A stretch of 64,000 bases of DNA from Mycolicibacterium sp. lyk4-40-TYG-92 (GTDB taxonomy: Bacteria > Actinomycetota > Actinomycetes > Mycobacteriales > Mycobacteriaceae): assembly GCF_030209435.1 (NCBI RefSeq), contig NZ_JARVRX010000014.1, positions 1-64,000 on the forward strand, in the 5' to 3' direction. A program made the translations under genes and the position numbers. Position 1 is the stretch's first letter, and every line of letters starts with the position of its first letter. This document shows positions 33,296 to 41,573 of this stretch, in pieces. Under the pieces are notes generated by a model. It saw nothing but the letters and a program-made list of their open reading frames with translations. It did no database searches and had not been told where the DNA came from.

Positions 33296-34783
33296 GTGTT
33301 CACTCGCCGTAGTTTCCTGATCGCCTCTGCCGTCACCGGCGCGTCCGCGCTGGCCGGCGCCGCCGCGTGCAGCAGGACGCCGTCCCCCGCCGCGGCCGGC
33401 GGCGTCGACCAGAAGGCCATTGCCGCGGCCGAGGCCGCCCGCCCGCACACCGGGCGCACCGTCTCGGTGGCGCTGCGCCCGCAGCCGGCGACCGTCGACC
33501 TCGGCGGGGTCACCGTCCAGACGCTCGCGTATGGCGACCAGGTGCCGGGCCCGCTGGTCCGCGCGTCGGTGGGCGACGAATTGTCGGTCCGCGTGTCCAA
33601 CGGGCTCGACCATGACACTTCGGTGCACTGGCACGGCATCGCCCTGCGGGGCGACATGGACGGCGCGTCCCCCGCGACACCGAACATCAAGCCCGGCAAC
33701 GACTTCACCTACACGTTCTCCGTCCCACACGCCGGCACCTACTGGGCACATCCGCACACCGGCCTCGACGCGGACTACGGGCTGTACCTGCCGGTGGTCA
33801 TCGACGACCCCGCGGACGGCGGCCGTTATGACGCGGAATGGATTGTGGTGCTTGACGATTGGACTTCGGGCGCCGGCAAGTCACCCCAGCAGATCTACGA
33901 CGGCCTGCGTGCCATGGCGGGCATGGGCGGCCACGACATGAGCGGCATGGGTGACATGCCCATGGCGACGAGCACGCTGCTCGGCGGTGACGCCGGCGAC
34001 GTCAAGTACCCGTACTTCCTTGCCAATGGCCGGATTCCGTCCGCACCAACGGTTTTCAACGCCACGCCGGGCCAGCGCATCCGGCTGCGCATCATCAACG
34101 CCGGCGCCGACACCGCGTTCCGGGTGGCGCTGGCCGGGCACCGCATGACCGTCACTCATACCGACGGCTTCCCCGTCGACCCCGTGGACGTGGACGCACT
34201 GTTGCTCGGCATGGGTGAGCGCTACGACGTCATCGTCACGGCAGGTTCGGGCGTCTTCCCGATGGTGGCGGTGGCCGAAGGCAAGGACGGCGCTGCGCGA
34301 GCTCTGCTCGCCACCGGCGCCGGCACCGCGCCGGACCCCGCGTTCCGTCCGGCGGAGCTGAACCGGAAGGTCGGCACCGTCGCCGACTTCACGGCCGCTT
34401 CGGCCGTCGACCTCGGACCCCTCACGCCCGATGTCTCGCTGGCCGCGGAACTCACCGGCTCGATGATGAAGTACGACTGGGGCATCAACGGGCGGGGCTT
34501 CGACAACCGGCAGGTCCTGACCATCCGCCAGGGGCAGCGCGCCACCGTAACCTTCACCAACTCGACGACCATGTGGCATCCCATGCACCTGCACGGGCAC
34601 ACGTTCCAGGTGCTGCAGCCCGACGGCCGGCGCGGCCCGCGCAAGGACACGCTCATCGTGTTGCCCAAGCAGAAGCTGACCGTCGCGCTCGTCGCCGACA
34701 ACCCCGGTGACTGGATGCTGCACTGCCACAACGCCTATCACCAGGAGGCGGGCATGATGACGACGCTCGACTACACGAGCTGA
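33296..34783 (+). CDS. mmcO: Mycobacterial multicopper oxidase
   Basis: A 495-residue exported copper oxidase. The twin-arginine signal is FTRRSFLIASAVTG, with a possible lipid site at AAACS. The copper ligand motifs are HWHG, WAHPHTG, HPMHLHGHTFQV and HCHNAYHQEAGMM. A Met/His-rich insert (GMGGHDMSGMGDMPM) near residue 210 may add copper sites. The sequence follows M. tuberculosis MmcO (Rv0846c), including AAEAARPHTGRTV and SVHWHGIALRGDMDG, which oxidises Cu(I) for copper resistance. GTG at 33296 is chosen because the operator occupies the upstream in-frame codons. Here it sits in the MGLP cluster, not its M. tuberculosis location. Confidence 0.88.
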   Translation: MFTRRSFLIASAVTGASALAGAAACSRTPSPAAAGGVDQKAIAAAEAARPHTGRTVSVALRPQPATVDLGGVTVQTLAYGDQVPGPLVRASVGDELSVRVSNGLDHDTSVHWHGIALRGDMDGASPATPNIKPGNDFTYTFSVPHAGTYWAHPHTGLDADYGLYLPVVIDDPADGGRYDAEWIVVLDDWTSGAGKSPQQIYDGLRAMAGMGGHDMSGMGDMPMATSTLLGGDAGDVKYPYFLANGRIPSAPTVFNATPGQRIRLRIINAGADTAFRVALAGHRMTVTHTDGFPVDPVDVDALLLGMGERYDVIVTAGSGVFPMVAVAEGKDGAARALLATGAGTAPDPAFRPAELNRKVGTVADFTAASAVDLGPLTPDVSLAAELTGSMMKYDWGINGRGFDNRQVLTIRQGQRATVTFTNSTTMWHPMHLHGHTFQVLQPDGRRGPRKDTLIVLPKQKLTVALVADNPGDWMLHCHNAYHQEAGMMTTLDYTS

Positions 34784-34784
34784 G

Positions 34785-35522
34785 TTACCGCGAGCTCTTC
34801 TTCCGCTCGATGTCGGCCAGGGCCCGGGCGAGTTCCTCGCGCTCGGCGGCCGAGGTCTCCCAGTCCAGCTTGCGGTTCCTGACCACCTTGGCCGGGGCAC
34901 CCACAGCTATGGAGAAGTCCGGAATCTCGCCCTTGACCACCGCGTGGGCACCGAGCACGCAGCCGCGGCCGATGCTGGTGTTGCGCAGGATCGTCACCTT
35001 GGCGGCGACCCAGGTGTCCGGGCCGATCCGCACCGGGCCCTTGATGATGCCCTGGTCCTTGATCGGCAGCTCCATGCTGTCCATCTTGTGGTCGAAGTCG
35101 CAGACGTAGCACCAGTCGGCCATCAGCGCCGACTCACCGATCTCGATGTCGAGGTAGGTGTTGATGACGTTGTCGCGCCCAAGCACCACCTTGTCACCGA
35201 ACCGCAGCGAGCCCTCATGGCAGCGGATGGTGTTCTTGTCGCCGATGTGGACCCACCGGCCGATCTCCATCTGCGCCAGTTCGGGGGTGCACTGAATCTC
35301 CACGCCCTTGCCGAGGAACACCATGCCGCGGGTGATGATGTGCGGGTTGGCCAGCTTGAATTTGAGCAGCCGGAAGTACCGCACCAGGTACCAGGGGGTG
35401 TACGCCTTGTTGTCGAGCACCCACTTCAGCGACTCACGGGTGAGGAAGCGCGCCTGCCGCGGATCGCGCAGCCGCGAACCTCGCCATCGTTTGTGAATCG
35501 GTGCGCCCCACATCGTCGTCAT
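34785..35522 (-). CDS. Left-handed beta-helix acyltransferase, Rv3034c type
   Basis: A 245-residue hexapeptide-repeat protein. The repeats run from about residue 75 to 205 (IGRWVHIGDKNTIRC, VVLGRDNVI, IGPDTWVAAKVTILRNTSIGRGCVLGAHAVVKG), ending in the usual VGAPAKVVRNR. The M. tuberculosis homologue Rv3034c is placed in the MGLP cluster as a probable acetyl- or acyltransferase adding short acyl groups to the polysaccharide. It is convergent with mmcO, with 1 bp between stops. Confidence 0.85.
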   Translation of the reverse strand: MTTMWGAPIHKRWRGSRLRDPRQARFLTRESLKWVLDNKAYTPWYLVRYFRLLKFKLANPHIITRGMVFLGKGVEIQCTPELAQMEIGRWVHIGDKNTIRCHEGSLRFGDKVVLGRDNVINTYLDIEIGESALMADWCYVCDFDHKMDSMELPIKDQGIIKGPVRIGPDTWVAAKVTILRNTSIGRGCVLGAHAVVKGEIPDFSIAVGAPAKVVRNRKLDWETSAAEREELARALADIERKKSSR

Positions 35523-35586
35523 GGCCGGAAAGCCTACGCGAGGCGAAATCGGACATTCGCCGGTCTCGGGCTAGTCTCGGGACTCG

Positions 35587-36894
35587 ATGCCTGCACACCG
35601 AATCCGCCGCCTCGCCGTCATTGCTGTTGCCGCGGTCACCTTGGCCGTTGCCGGGTGCGACAACACCGACTCCTGGGTCAAAGCGCACCCCTCGGACGGC
35701 TGGCCGGCGCAGTACGGCAACGCCGCCAACAGCAGCTACACCGCGCTGGCCGGGGCAAGCAGCCTGAAGCAGGACTGGGCGCGCTCGGCCAAGGGCAATA
35801 TCGGCGCACAGGTGATCCTCGGCTCCGGTAGCTATCTGGCCATCAACGCCCAGTCGGCCAATGGTTGCTCGCTGATGGTGTGGGAAAGCGACCAGCACGG
35901 TCGCCAGCGCTGGTGCACGCGCCTCTGGCCGGGCCCGGGACCAGGTGGCCCGCTCTCCAGTCCCTTGTTCGATGGCTTCGACAACATGTACGTCGGCCAG
36001 CCCGGCGCGATCATGTCGTTCCCGCCGACGCAGTGGATCCGCTGGCGCCAGCCGGTGATCGGGATGCCGACGACACCGCGCATCCTGTCGCCCGGTCAGC
36101 TCCTCGTCATGACGCATCTGGGCCAGGTGCTGGTGTTCGACGCGCACCGCGGCCAGACCATCGGCGCCCCGCTGGACCTCGTCAGCGGCGTCGACCCCGC
36201 CGACTCGGCGCGCGGCCTCGCCGACTGCCAAGCCGCCAAAGCGGCCTGCCCCATCTCGGCGGCGCCCGCCTACTCCCCTGACACCAACATGGTGGTGCTG
36301 GGCCTGTGGCAGCCGGGGACCGATGCCCCTGCCCTCGTCGGGTTGCGCTATCACGAGGGCCAGACGCCGCTGCTGACCCGCGAATGGAGCAGCACCGCGG
36401 TCGGGGCCGGCCCGATCGCCAGCCCGGTGCTGTCCGCCGACGGCAAGACCGTGTACGTCAACGGCCGCGACCAGCACCTCTGGGCAGTGAACTCCGCCGA
36501 CGGCAAGGCCAAATGGTCGGTCAATCTCGGCTTCCAGCCGCAGACACCGCCGTCGGTGACGCCGGACGGTCTGGTCGTCGCCGGAGGCGGGCCCCAGACC
36601 AAGCTCACCGCGGTCAAGGACAAGGGCGACAAGGGCGAGGTGGCGTGGACGCGTACCGACGTCGAGCCGCTGACGACGTCCACGCGCGCCGGTAGCGATG
36701 TCGGATACGTCGTGGTCCGCGACGGCCAGGCCGGCCAGGCGTTGGTGGTCTTCTCCCCCGCCGACGGCCACACCGTGAACAGCTACCCGCTACCGGGCGC
36801 CACGGGCTGGCCTGTCGGGGTGTCCGTCGGGCACGACAAGCGCGTCGTCACGGCGACGAGCGACGGCCAGGTCTACGCGTTCGCCCCGGCCTGA
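35587..36894 (+). CDS. PQQ-like beta-propeller lipoprotein, Rv3035 type
   Basis: A 435-residue exported protein. The signal peptide ends in a lipobox LAVAGC at about residues 20-25. The rest forms blades with PQQ/BamB-like repeats (YVGQPGAIMSFPPTQWIRW, GKTVYVNGRDQHLWAVNSADGKAKWSVN, GQVYAFAPA at the end). It probably works at the cell envelope as a scaffold or enzyme; no function is known. It is divergent from the hexapeptide gene and ends at a long bidirectional hairpin. Confidence 0.8.
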   Translation: MPAHRIRRLAVIAVAAVTLAVAGCDNTDSWVKAHPSDGWPAQYGNAANSSYTALAGASSLKQDWARSAKGNIGAQVILGSGSYLAINAQSANGCSLMVWESDQHGRQRWCTRLWPGPGPGGPLSSPLFDGFDNMYVGQPGAIMSFPPTQWIRWRQPVIGMPTTPRILSPGQLLVMTHLGQVLVFDAHRGQTIGAPLDLVSGVDPADSARGLADCQAAKAACPISAAPAYSPDTNMVVLGLWQPGTDAPALVGLRYHEGQTPLLTREWSSTAVGAGPIASPVLSADGKTVYVNGRDQHLWAVNSADGKAKWSVNLGFQPQTPPSVTPDGLVVAGGGPQTKLTAVKDKGDKGEVAWTRTDVEPLTTSTRAGSDVGYVVVRDGQAGQALVVFSPADGHTVNSYPLPGATGWPVGVSVGHDKRVVTATSDGQVYAFAPA

Positions 36895-36896
36895 TC

Positions 36897-36951
36897 AGCG
36901 ATCTGTGCACGAAAATCCGCGGCCCGCGCGAAAAATCGTGCACGAATCGCT
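36897..36951. terminator. Long bidirectional hairpin between convergent genes
   Basis: An imperfect 55-bp inverted repeat spans the gap between the two stop codons. The outer arms AGCGAT/ATCGCT, the middle GTGCACGA/TCGTGCAC and the inner CCGCGG/CCCGCG pair in order, with A/T tracts within the stem. It probably terminates both transcripts. Confidence 0.75.
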
Positions 36952-37645
36952 AGGCCAGCATCCCCTCGATCGGCGCTCGCGGCACCGTCACCTGCACCGC
37001 GCCGGCGGATTCCGGTAGCACCTGTCCCTGGCTGAAGAAGAAGATCAGCGAGTCGTTGGTGATCGCGAAGTTCTGGTAGGTCTCAGGGTCCAGCCCGGCT
37101 GCCGGCGGCAGCAGCACCGGCTGCGCGGACTGGCGGACCAATTCGCCCTGAACCATCGGCAGGATCACCGGAAACGGTTGTGCGCCAGGTGCGAACAGGT
37201 TCTCGATGGTGATCGGCTTGCGCTGGACCAGGTCCCACGTGAACGTCTTGTAGAACGTCTGCGGGTGCGCCCCACCGACATCCTGGAACGTCTTGAACAC
37301 GACAGACTGGGTGTTGCGGGGCGGGATCGCCGCCGTGTACTGCGTCGCGGTGGTGTCGAGCTCGTACGAGGTTTCGTGCGGCCCAGGCATCTTCGCGACG
37401 TTGACATACCCGTCACGGGTCTGCGTGATGTAGTCGACGACCGCCTGCTGATCCGGGTAATCGATGGGATAGCTGATGTTGAGCGCGTAGCCACGGGTGG
37501 TGTCGCGAATCTGGCACATCCGCGAGCCGTCGAGGACGCCGCCCAGGTCCGGGCACTTCGCCGGGGTCGCGGCCGCAAGAGGCATGCCGAGCCAACCGAC
37601 CGCGCCTGAAGCAGCGATCACTGCGGCGAGTGCGGGTAGGCGCAT
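36950..37645 (-). CDS. Secreted DUF3298/RsiV-like protein, TB22.2 (Rv3036c) type
   Basis: A 231-residue exported protein. The signal peptide runs to about residue 27 (cleavage near AAATPAKC). Two Cys residues near the mature start (CPDLGG and RMCQI) may form a disulfide. The body has ISYPIDYPDQQAVVDYI, TQSVVFKTFQDVGGAHPQTFYKTFTWDL and ENLFAPG, the DUF3298/DUF4163-like pattern. It is the homologue of the M. tuberculosis secreted antigen TB22.2. ATG 37645 has GGAGG upstream. The function is unknown. Confidence 0.82.
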   Translation of the reverse strand: MRLPALAAVIAASGAVGWLGMPLAAATPAKCPDLGGVLDGSRMCQIRDTTRGYALNISYPIDYPDQQAVVDYITQTRDGYVNVAKMPGPHETSYELDTTATQYTAAIPPRNTQSVVFKTFQDVGGAHPQTFYKTFTWDLVQRKPITIENLFAPGAQPFPVILPMVQGELVRQSAQPVLLPPAAGLDPETYQNFAITNDSLIFFFSQGQVLPESAGAVQVTVPRAPIEGMLA

Positions 37646-37747
37646 CTGGTGAATCCTCCGGGGATGAATGAATGGCGGCACATCGCCGCCGGTTCCAGCG
37701 TACCTGTCACCCCTACCCGTCCCGGGCATGAACTGCGATCAGGTGTT

Positions 37748-38965
37748 TCAGCGCGACGGCCGGCAAATGAAGGCCGTCGGCCGGGCGGCGGCCGCGGCGC
37801 CGATGCGCGTGATCACGACCGAGAGCTGCGCGCCCGACCGCTGTAGCTTCAGTTTGGCGCGCAACGTATCCGGGTCGACGTCGACGCCGCGCACCAGGAT
37901 TTCGACGGCCGACGCCCCGTGCGCCGACAGCGCCTGCCGGAGCCGTTTCTCGTTGTAGGCGATCTGTTCGACAACCTCGAAACCCCTTGTGCCACTCGGC
38001 AACTCGTCGCCAGTGAGATACGCGATCGCCGGGTCCAGCTGCCACAGGCCATGCCGCGCCGCATAGTGGCGCACCAGGCCGGCCCGCACCACCGCACCGT
38101 CGGGGTCGACGATCCACCGCCCCGCGGGCCCCGAGGGGCAGTCGCCGGGATCGGCATCGGTGAACTCCTCGGCCACCGCGCCGGTCTTGTCCAGCACGGT
38201 GGCACGGCGGGTAACCCCGGCGGGGGCCAGCCCTGGTGACCACAGACACGCCTCCCGGACGCTGCCGGCCAGCGACGTGATCTGCACCTCGCCGCGGAAT
38301 CCCAGCTCGGACAGCTGGCCGAAGTCGACGCCGGGAGCGCATTTCACCACCAGGTCGCGACCCCGGTAGACCTCGAGCAGCTCGTCCAGTGGCGGGGCGT
38401 AATCGCGGGGATCGAACTTGCGCCGTCCCGAACTGCGCCGGGCCGGGTCGACGACCACCACGGCGTCCCGCGTGATCGGGCGGAGCGCGTCGGCGCGACA
38501 CAGCAGTGCGTGGGCGCCGACGTTGTGGCGCGCCATGGCCAGCCGGACCGCATCGAGATCGCTGCCGATGAGCGGGGACGCCGAGTCGTCGTCACCGCCG
38601 CCCGAACGGCTCAGGGCGGCAAGTTCGGTCCCGACAGAACACGTCGCGTCATGCACGGCGCGGCCGGACAGCCGCCGCGCCCGATGGACGGCGACGGCCC
38701 CGGCGGTGGCCTGCTGCAGCGCCTCGTCGGTGAACAGCCAACCGGTGACGTCGCCGAGCTCGCCGAGTTTTGCGGCGGCCCGACGCCGCAGCAGCACGGT
38801 CTCGACCAGCACTGCCGCGCGGTCACCGAAACGTGAACGCGCCCAGGCGATGTCGGATACCCGATGGGCATCTGTCAGCGGCCGGGCGGCCACCTCGGCG
38901 AGCGCCTCCTGACCGGCTCCGGTCAGGTAGGCGACATCGTCGAGCGTGAAGGCATAACCGCTCAC
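37748..38965 (-). CDS. THUMP-like class I SAM methyltransferase, Rv3037c type
   Basis: A 405-residue protein. Residues 95-165 hold the SAM domain: VHDATCSVGTELAAL, LIGSDLDAVRLAMARHN and VVVVDPARRSSGRRKFDP (a DPxR-type motif IV). The C-terminal domain (ITRIGAAAAARPTAF) is THUMP-like, as in the bacterial family that Rv3037c belongs to. Rv3037c was proposed as an MGLP methyltransferase from its position, yet the DP-R motif and THUMP-like end resemble RNA-modifying enzymes, so the substrate is open. The start is a GTG. Confidence 0.82.
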   Translation of the reverse strand: MSGYAFTLDDVAYLTGAGQEALAEVAARPLTDAHRVSDIAWARSRFGDRAAVLVETVLLRRRAAAKLGELGDVTGWLFTDEALQQATAGAVAVHRARRLSGRAVHDATCSVGTELAALSRSGGGDDDSASPLIGSDLDAVRLAMARHNVGAHALLCRADALRPITRDAVVVVDPARRSSGRRKFDPRDYAPPLDELLEVYRGRDLVVKCAPGVDFGQLSELGFRGEVQITSLAGSVREACLWSPGLAPAGVTRRATVLDKTGAVAEEFTDADPGDCPSGPAGRWIVDPDGAVVRAGLVRHYAARHGLWQLDPAIAYLTGDELPSGTRGFEVVEQIAYNEKRLRQALSAHGASAVEILVRGVDVDPDTLRAKLKLQRSGAQLSVVITRIGAAAAARPTAFICRPSR

Positions 38966-39004
38966 GTCAGAGCGTCAGGAGCGTCGGGTCCGTCAGGGAC
39001 ACCG

Positions 39005-40042
39005 TCAGGACGGCTTGACCCCGGTGATCATCACGTTGTAGAACCAGCCCTTCGGCACGACGCGGCGCCACACGTTGGCATCGAACCAGCTCAGCGTGGT
39101 CCAGCCGCCGAACGCGAACTTGGCCCACTTGAAGCCGAGCTTGCCCGGGGGCACCGTCGACTCGAAGGTCCGCACCGGCCAGCCCAGCATGGCGGCGGTG
39201 AATTCCTCACTGGCGGTGGCGACTTCGACCGCACCGGCGTTGGTCGCCATGCGTTCCAGGTCGGCGGGCTCGAAGGTGTGCAGGTCGACGATCCACTCGA
39301 GCGCGGCGGCGCGGGAGTTCTCGTCGAGCTCCTCCTGCGGCCGGCGCCAGGACTCCAGGCCCGGCAGCTTCATGGCCGCGACGGTGGTCTTCCAGGTGAG
39401 ATCCGCCAGGCGACGGGCGTAGAAGTTACCGACGGTGGTGGGCTCGCCGGCGAAGATGAACCGGCCACCCGGCTTGAGCACGCGGACGACCTCGCGCAGC
39501 GACAGTTCCACGTCGGGAATGTGGTGCAGCACCGCGTGTCCGACGACGAGGTCGAAGGTGTTGTCCTCGTAGGGGATTCCCTCCGCGTCGGCGACGCGGC
39601 CGTCGATGTCCAGGCCGAGGGCCTGGCCGTTGCGGGTGGCCACCTTGACCATGCCCGGGGACAGGTCGGTGACGGAGCCGCGGCGGGCGACGCCGGCCTG
39701 GATCAGGTTCAGCAGGAAGAAGCCGGTGCCACAGCCGAGTTCGAGGGCGCGGTCGTAGGGCAGCTGGCGCTGGACCTCGTCGGGCACGATGGCGTCGAAG
39801 CGGCCGCGGGCGTAGTCGATGCACCGCTGGTCGTACGAGATCGACCACTTGTCGTCGTAGCTCTCGGCTTCCCAGTCGTGGTACAGAATCTGGGCCAGCT
39901 TGGTGTCGTGGCGTGCCGCCTCGACCTGCTCGGCGGTCGCGTGCGGGTTGGGCGCCTGGTCAACAGCCTGCTCAACTACGTCGGATACCTTGGCGGCAGC
40001 GTCGGCTGCGGCGACCTCGGACGTCTGGTCGGTACTCGTCAT
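39005..40042 (-). CDS. Class I SAM-dependent methyltransferase, Rv3038c type
   Basis: A 345-residue methyltransferase. Motif I is ALELGCGTGFFLLNLI near residue 97, followed by VTDLSPGMVKVA, YEDNTFDLVVGHAVLHHIPD and LKPGGRFIFAGEPT. The N-terminal 45 residues are charged and Ala-rich; the C-terminal half holds a hydrophobic helix region around residues 180-345. The Rv3038c homologue is uncharacterised. It lies upstream of the Rv3037c-like gene by 39 bp in the same direction. Confidence 0.85.
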   Translation of the reverse strand: MTSTDQTSEVAAADAAAKVSDVVEQAVDQAPNPHATAEQVEAARHDTKLAQILYHDWEAESYDDKWSISYDQRCIDYARGRFDAIVPDEVQRQLPYDRALELGCGTGFFLLNLIQAGVARRGSVTDLSPGMVKVATRNGQALGLDIDGRVADAEGIPYEDNTFDLVVGHAVLHHIPDVELSLREVVRVLKPGGRFIFAGEPTTVGNFYARRLADLTWKTTVAAMKLPGLESWRRPQEELDENSRAAALEWIVDLHTFEPADLERMATNAGAVEVATASEEFTAAMLGWPVRTFESTVPPGKLGFKWAKFAFGGWTTLSWFDANVWRRVVPKGWFYNVMITGVKPS

Positions 40043-40101
40043 GCAGGTCAGCCTAACTGCCCGGTCACCGGGAGTTCACATCCACGGTTCTGTACACCGG
40101 T

Positions 40102-40752
40102 TCAGCGAACCCCGAATGCCGCCTTTGCTGTGGCCAGCGCCTCGGGCGAGGAATCCAGGAACCTGCGCGCCCACTTGTGCGCCTCGTCGTAGACGTGGTC
40201 GGGCGCCACGAGTTGATCGATCAGACCGAGGGAAACCGCTTCCTCGGCGCCGGCGAACCGACCGCTGAACACCAGCTCCTTGGCCCGGCTGTCGCCGACG
40301 GCCGCGGCCAACCGCGCGGCCGCACCCTCGGCCGGCGCCCGGCCCGACAGGATTTCCGTCGACCCGACCTTGACGTTGTCGCCACTGATCCGCCAGTCGG
40401 CGGCCAGGGCCAGCGTCAGGCCGCTGCCGAGCGCATACCCGGTCACGGCCGCGACGGTGGGCCGTGGAATGGCAGCGACGGCGTCGACAGCGGCGCGGCA
40501 TACCGCCCCGGCGACGCGTGCTTCCGCCGCGTCGAGCGTGCTGGTCTCGTGGTCGTCGTCGCCGGTGCAGAAGACCTCGTGGCCGCCGTGCACGATGACC
40601 GCGGTGACATCGGTCCGCTGGCCAAGCTCCTCGGCGGCCGCGGCGATCTCCCGGCACATCTGCCGGGTCAGCGCATTGCGTGGCGGCCTGGCCAGCAGCA
40701 GGGTGCCGACACCGTCGGTGATGTGGACCTGCACGAATTCGCCGATGTCCAT
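40102..40752 (-). CDS. echA17: Enoyl-CoA hydratase/isomerase EchA17
   Basis: A 216-residue crotonase-fold protein. ARPPRNALTRQMCREI, the first oxyanion segment GGHEVFCTGDDDHE and the second, AAVTGYALGSGLTLALAADWRIS, are in order, with the family's SLGLIDQLV near the end. The catalytic Glu pair of true hydratases is not clearly present (GSGLTLALA lacks the first Glu), so hydratase activity should not be assumed. The start overlaps the Nudix stop by 1 bp (TGATG), and the Rv3039c order is conserved. Confidence 0.85.
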   Translation of the reverse strand: MDIGEFVQVHITDGVGTLLLARPPRNALTRQMCREIAAAAEELGQRTDVTAVIVHGGHEVFCTGDDDHETSTLDAAEARVAGAVCRAAVDAVAAIPRPTVAAVTGYALGSGLTLALAADWRISGDNVKVGSTEILSGRAPAEGAAARLAAAVGDSRAKELVFSGRFAGAEEAVSLGLIDQLVAPDHVYDEAHKWARRFLDSSPEALATAKAAFGVR

Positions 40753-41573
40753 CACTGCGCCCTGCTGCCGCGGGCCGCCTTGTACCGCTCGGCGTCGAAG
40801 AACTCGATGTCCCACGTGCCCTCACCCATGGTCAGGACGGGCTCGATCGGCTCGATCTTCCGCTCGTCCCTGAGCAGCTCGGCGACCGTGCGCCCGTCCA
40901 GCGAGCTCAATTGCGTCCAGGTCGGCGGCAGCAGGAACGAATGCCCCTCCTCGAACTCCGTGAGCGCAGCCGTCGGCGTGCGCCAGGCGACATGGTCGCT
41001 CTCGGTGTTGTTGCCGTCGGCGCGCTGACCGGCGGGCAGGGCGCCGACGAAGAAGAACGTGTCGTAGCGGCGGGTGCGTTCCTCTTTGGGGGTTATCCAG
41101 TTCGCCCACGGCCACAGCAGGTCCGCACGCAGCACCAGCTTCTCGCGGGCCAGGAACTCACCGAACGACAGCTCACGGCTTTCCAGTGCGGCCCGCGATT
41201 CGTGGTAGACGGTCGCGTCCGAGACGATGCCGTCCGGATCATCGGCCGGCCCGGCGAACAGCACGCCGGACTCCTCGAAGGTTTCGCGGGCGGCGGCACA
41301 CACCAGCGCGCCGGCCAGCACCGGGTCCACTCCGAACTTCTCGGCCCACCAGGTGCGGTCGGGCCCGGTCCAGGCGATGTCGGCGTCGCCGGAGGCGACA
41401 AACAGGTCATAGTCCCGCTCGTCGACCCCGCCGCCGGGGAACACCGTCATACCGCCGGCGAAGGCCATCGACATGGTGCGGCGCATGAGAAAGACCTCGA
41501 TGCCGGGCACACCGTCGCGCACCAGCATCACGGTCGCGGCCGGCCTGGGGTGCAAGGGGTCGAGTTCGGTCAT
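40752..41573 (-). CDS. Nudix-fold hydrolase, Rv3040c type
   Basis: A 273-residue Nudix protein. The partial Nudix box is GALVCAAARETFEESGVLF near residues 85-103, where the REx2EExG core is kept. The opening PAATVMLVRDGVPGIEVFLMRRTMSMAFAGG and FPGGGVDERD are typical of the actinobacterial/NUDT7-like CoA or NUDT19-like group, so a CoA-ester pyrophosphatase is possible. It is coupled to both neighbours (ATGA with the ABC gene, TGATG with echA17). Confidence 0.85.
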   Translation of the reverse strand: MTELDPLHPRPAATVMLVRDGVPGIEVFLMRRTMSMAFAGGMTVFPGGGVDERDYDLFVASGDADIAWTGPDRTWWAEKFGVDPVLAGALVCAAARETFEESGVLFAGPADDPDGIVSDATVYHESRAALESRELSFGEFLAREKLVLRADLLWPWANWITPKEERTRRYDTFFFVGALPAGQRADGNNTESDHVAWRTPTAALTEFEEGHSFLLPPTWTQLSSLDGRTVAELLRDERKIEPIEPVLTMGEGTWDIEFFDAERYKAARGSRAQ

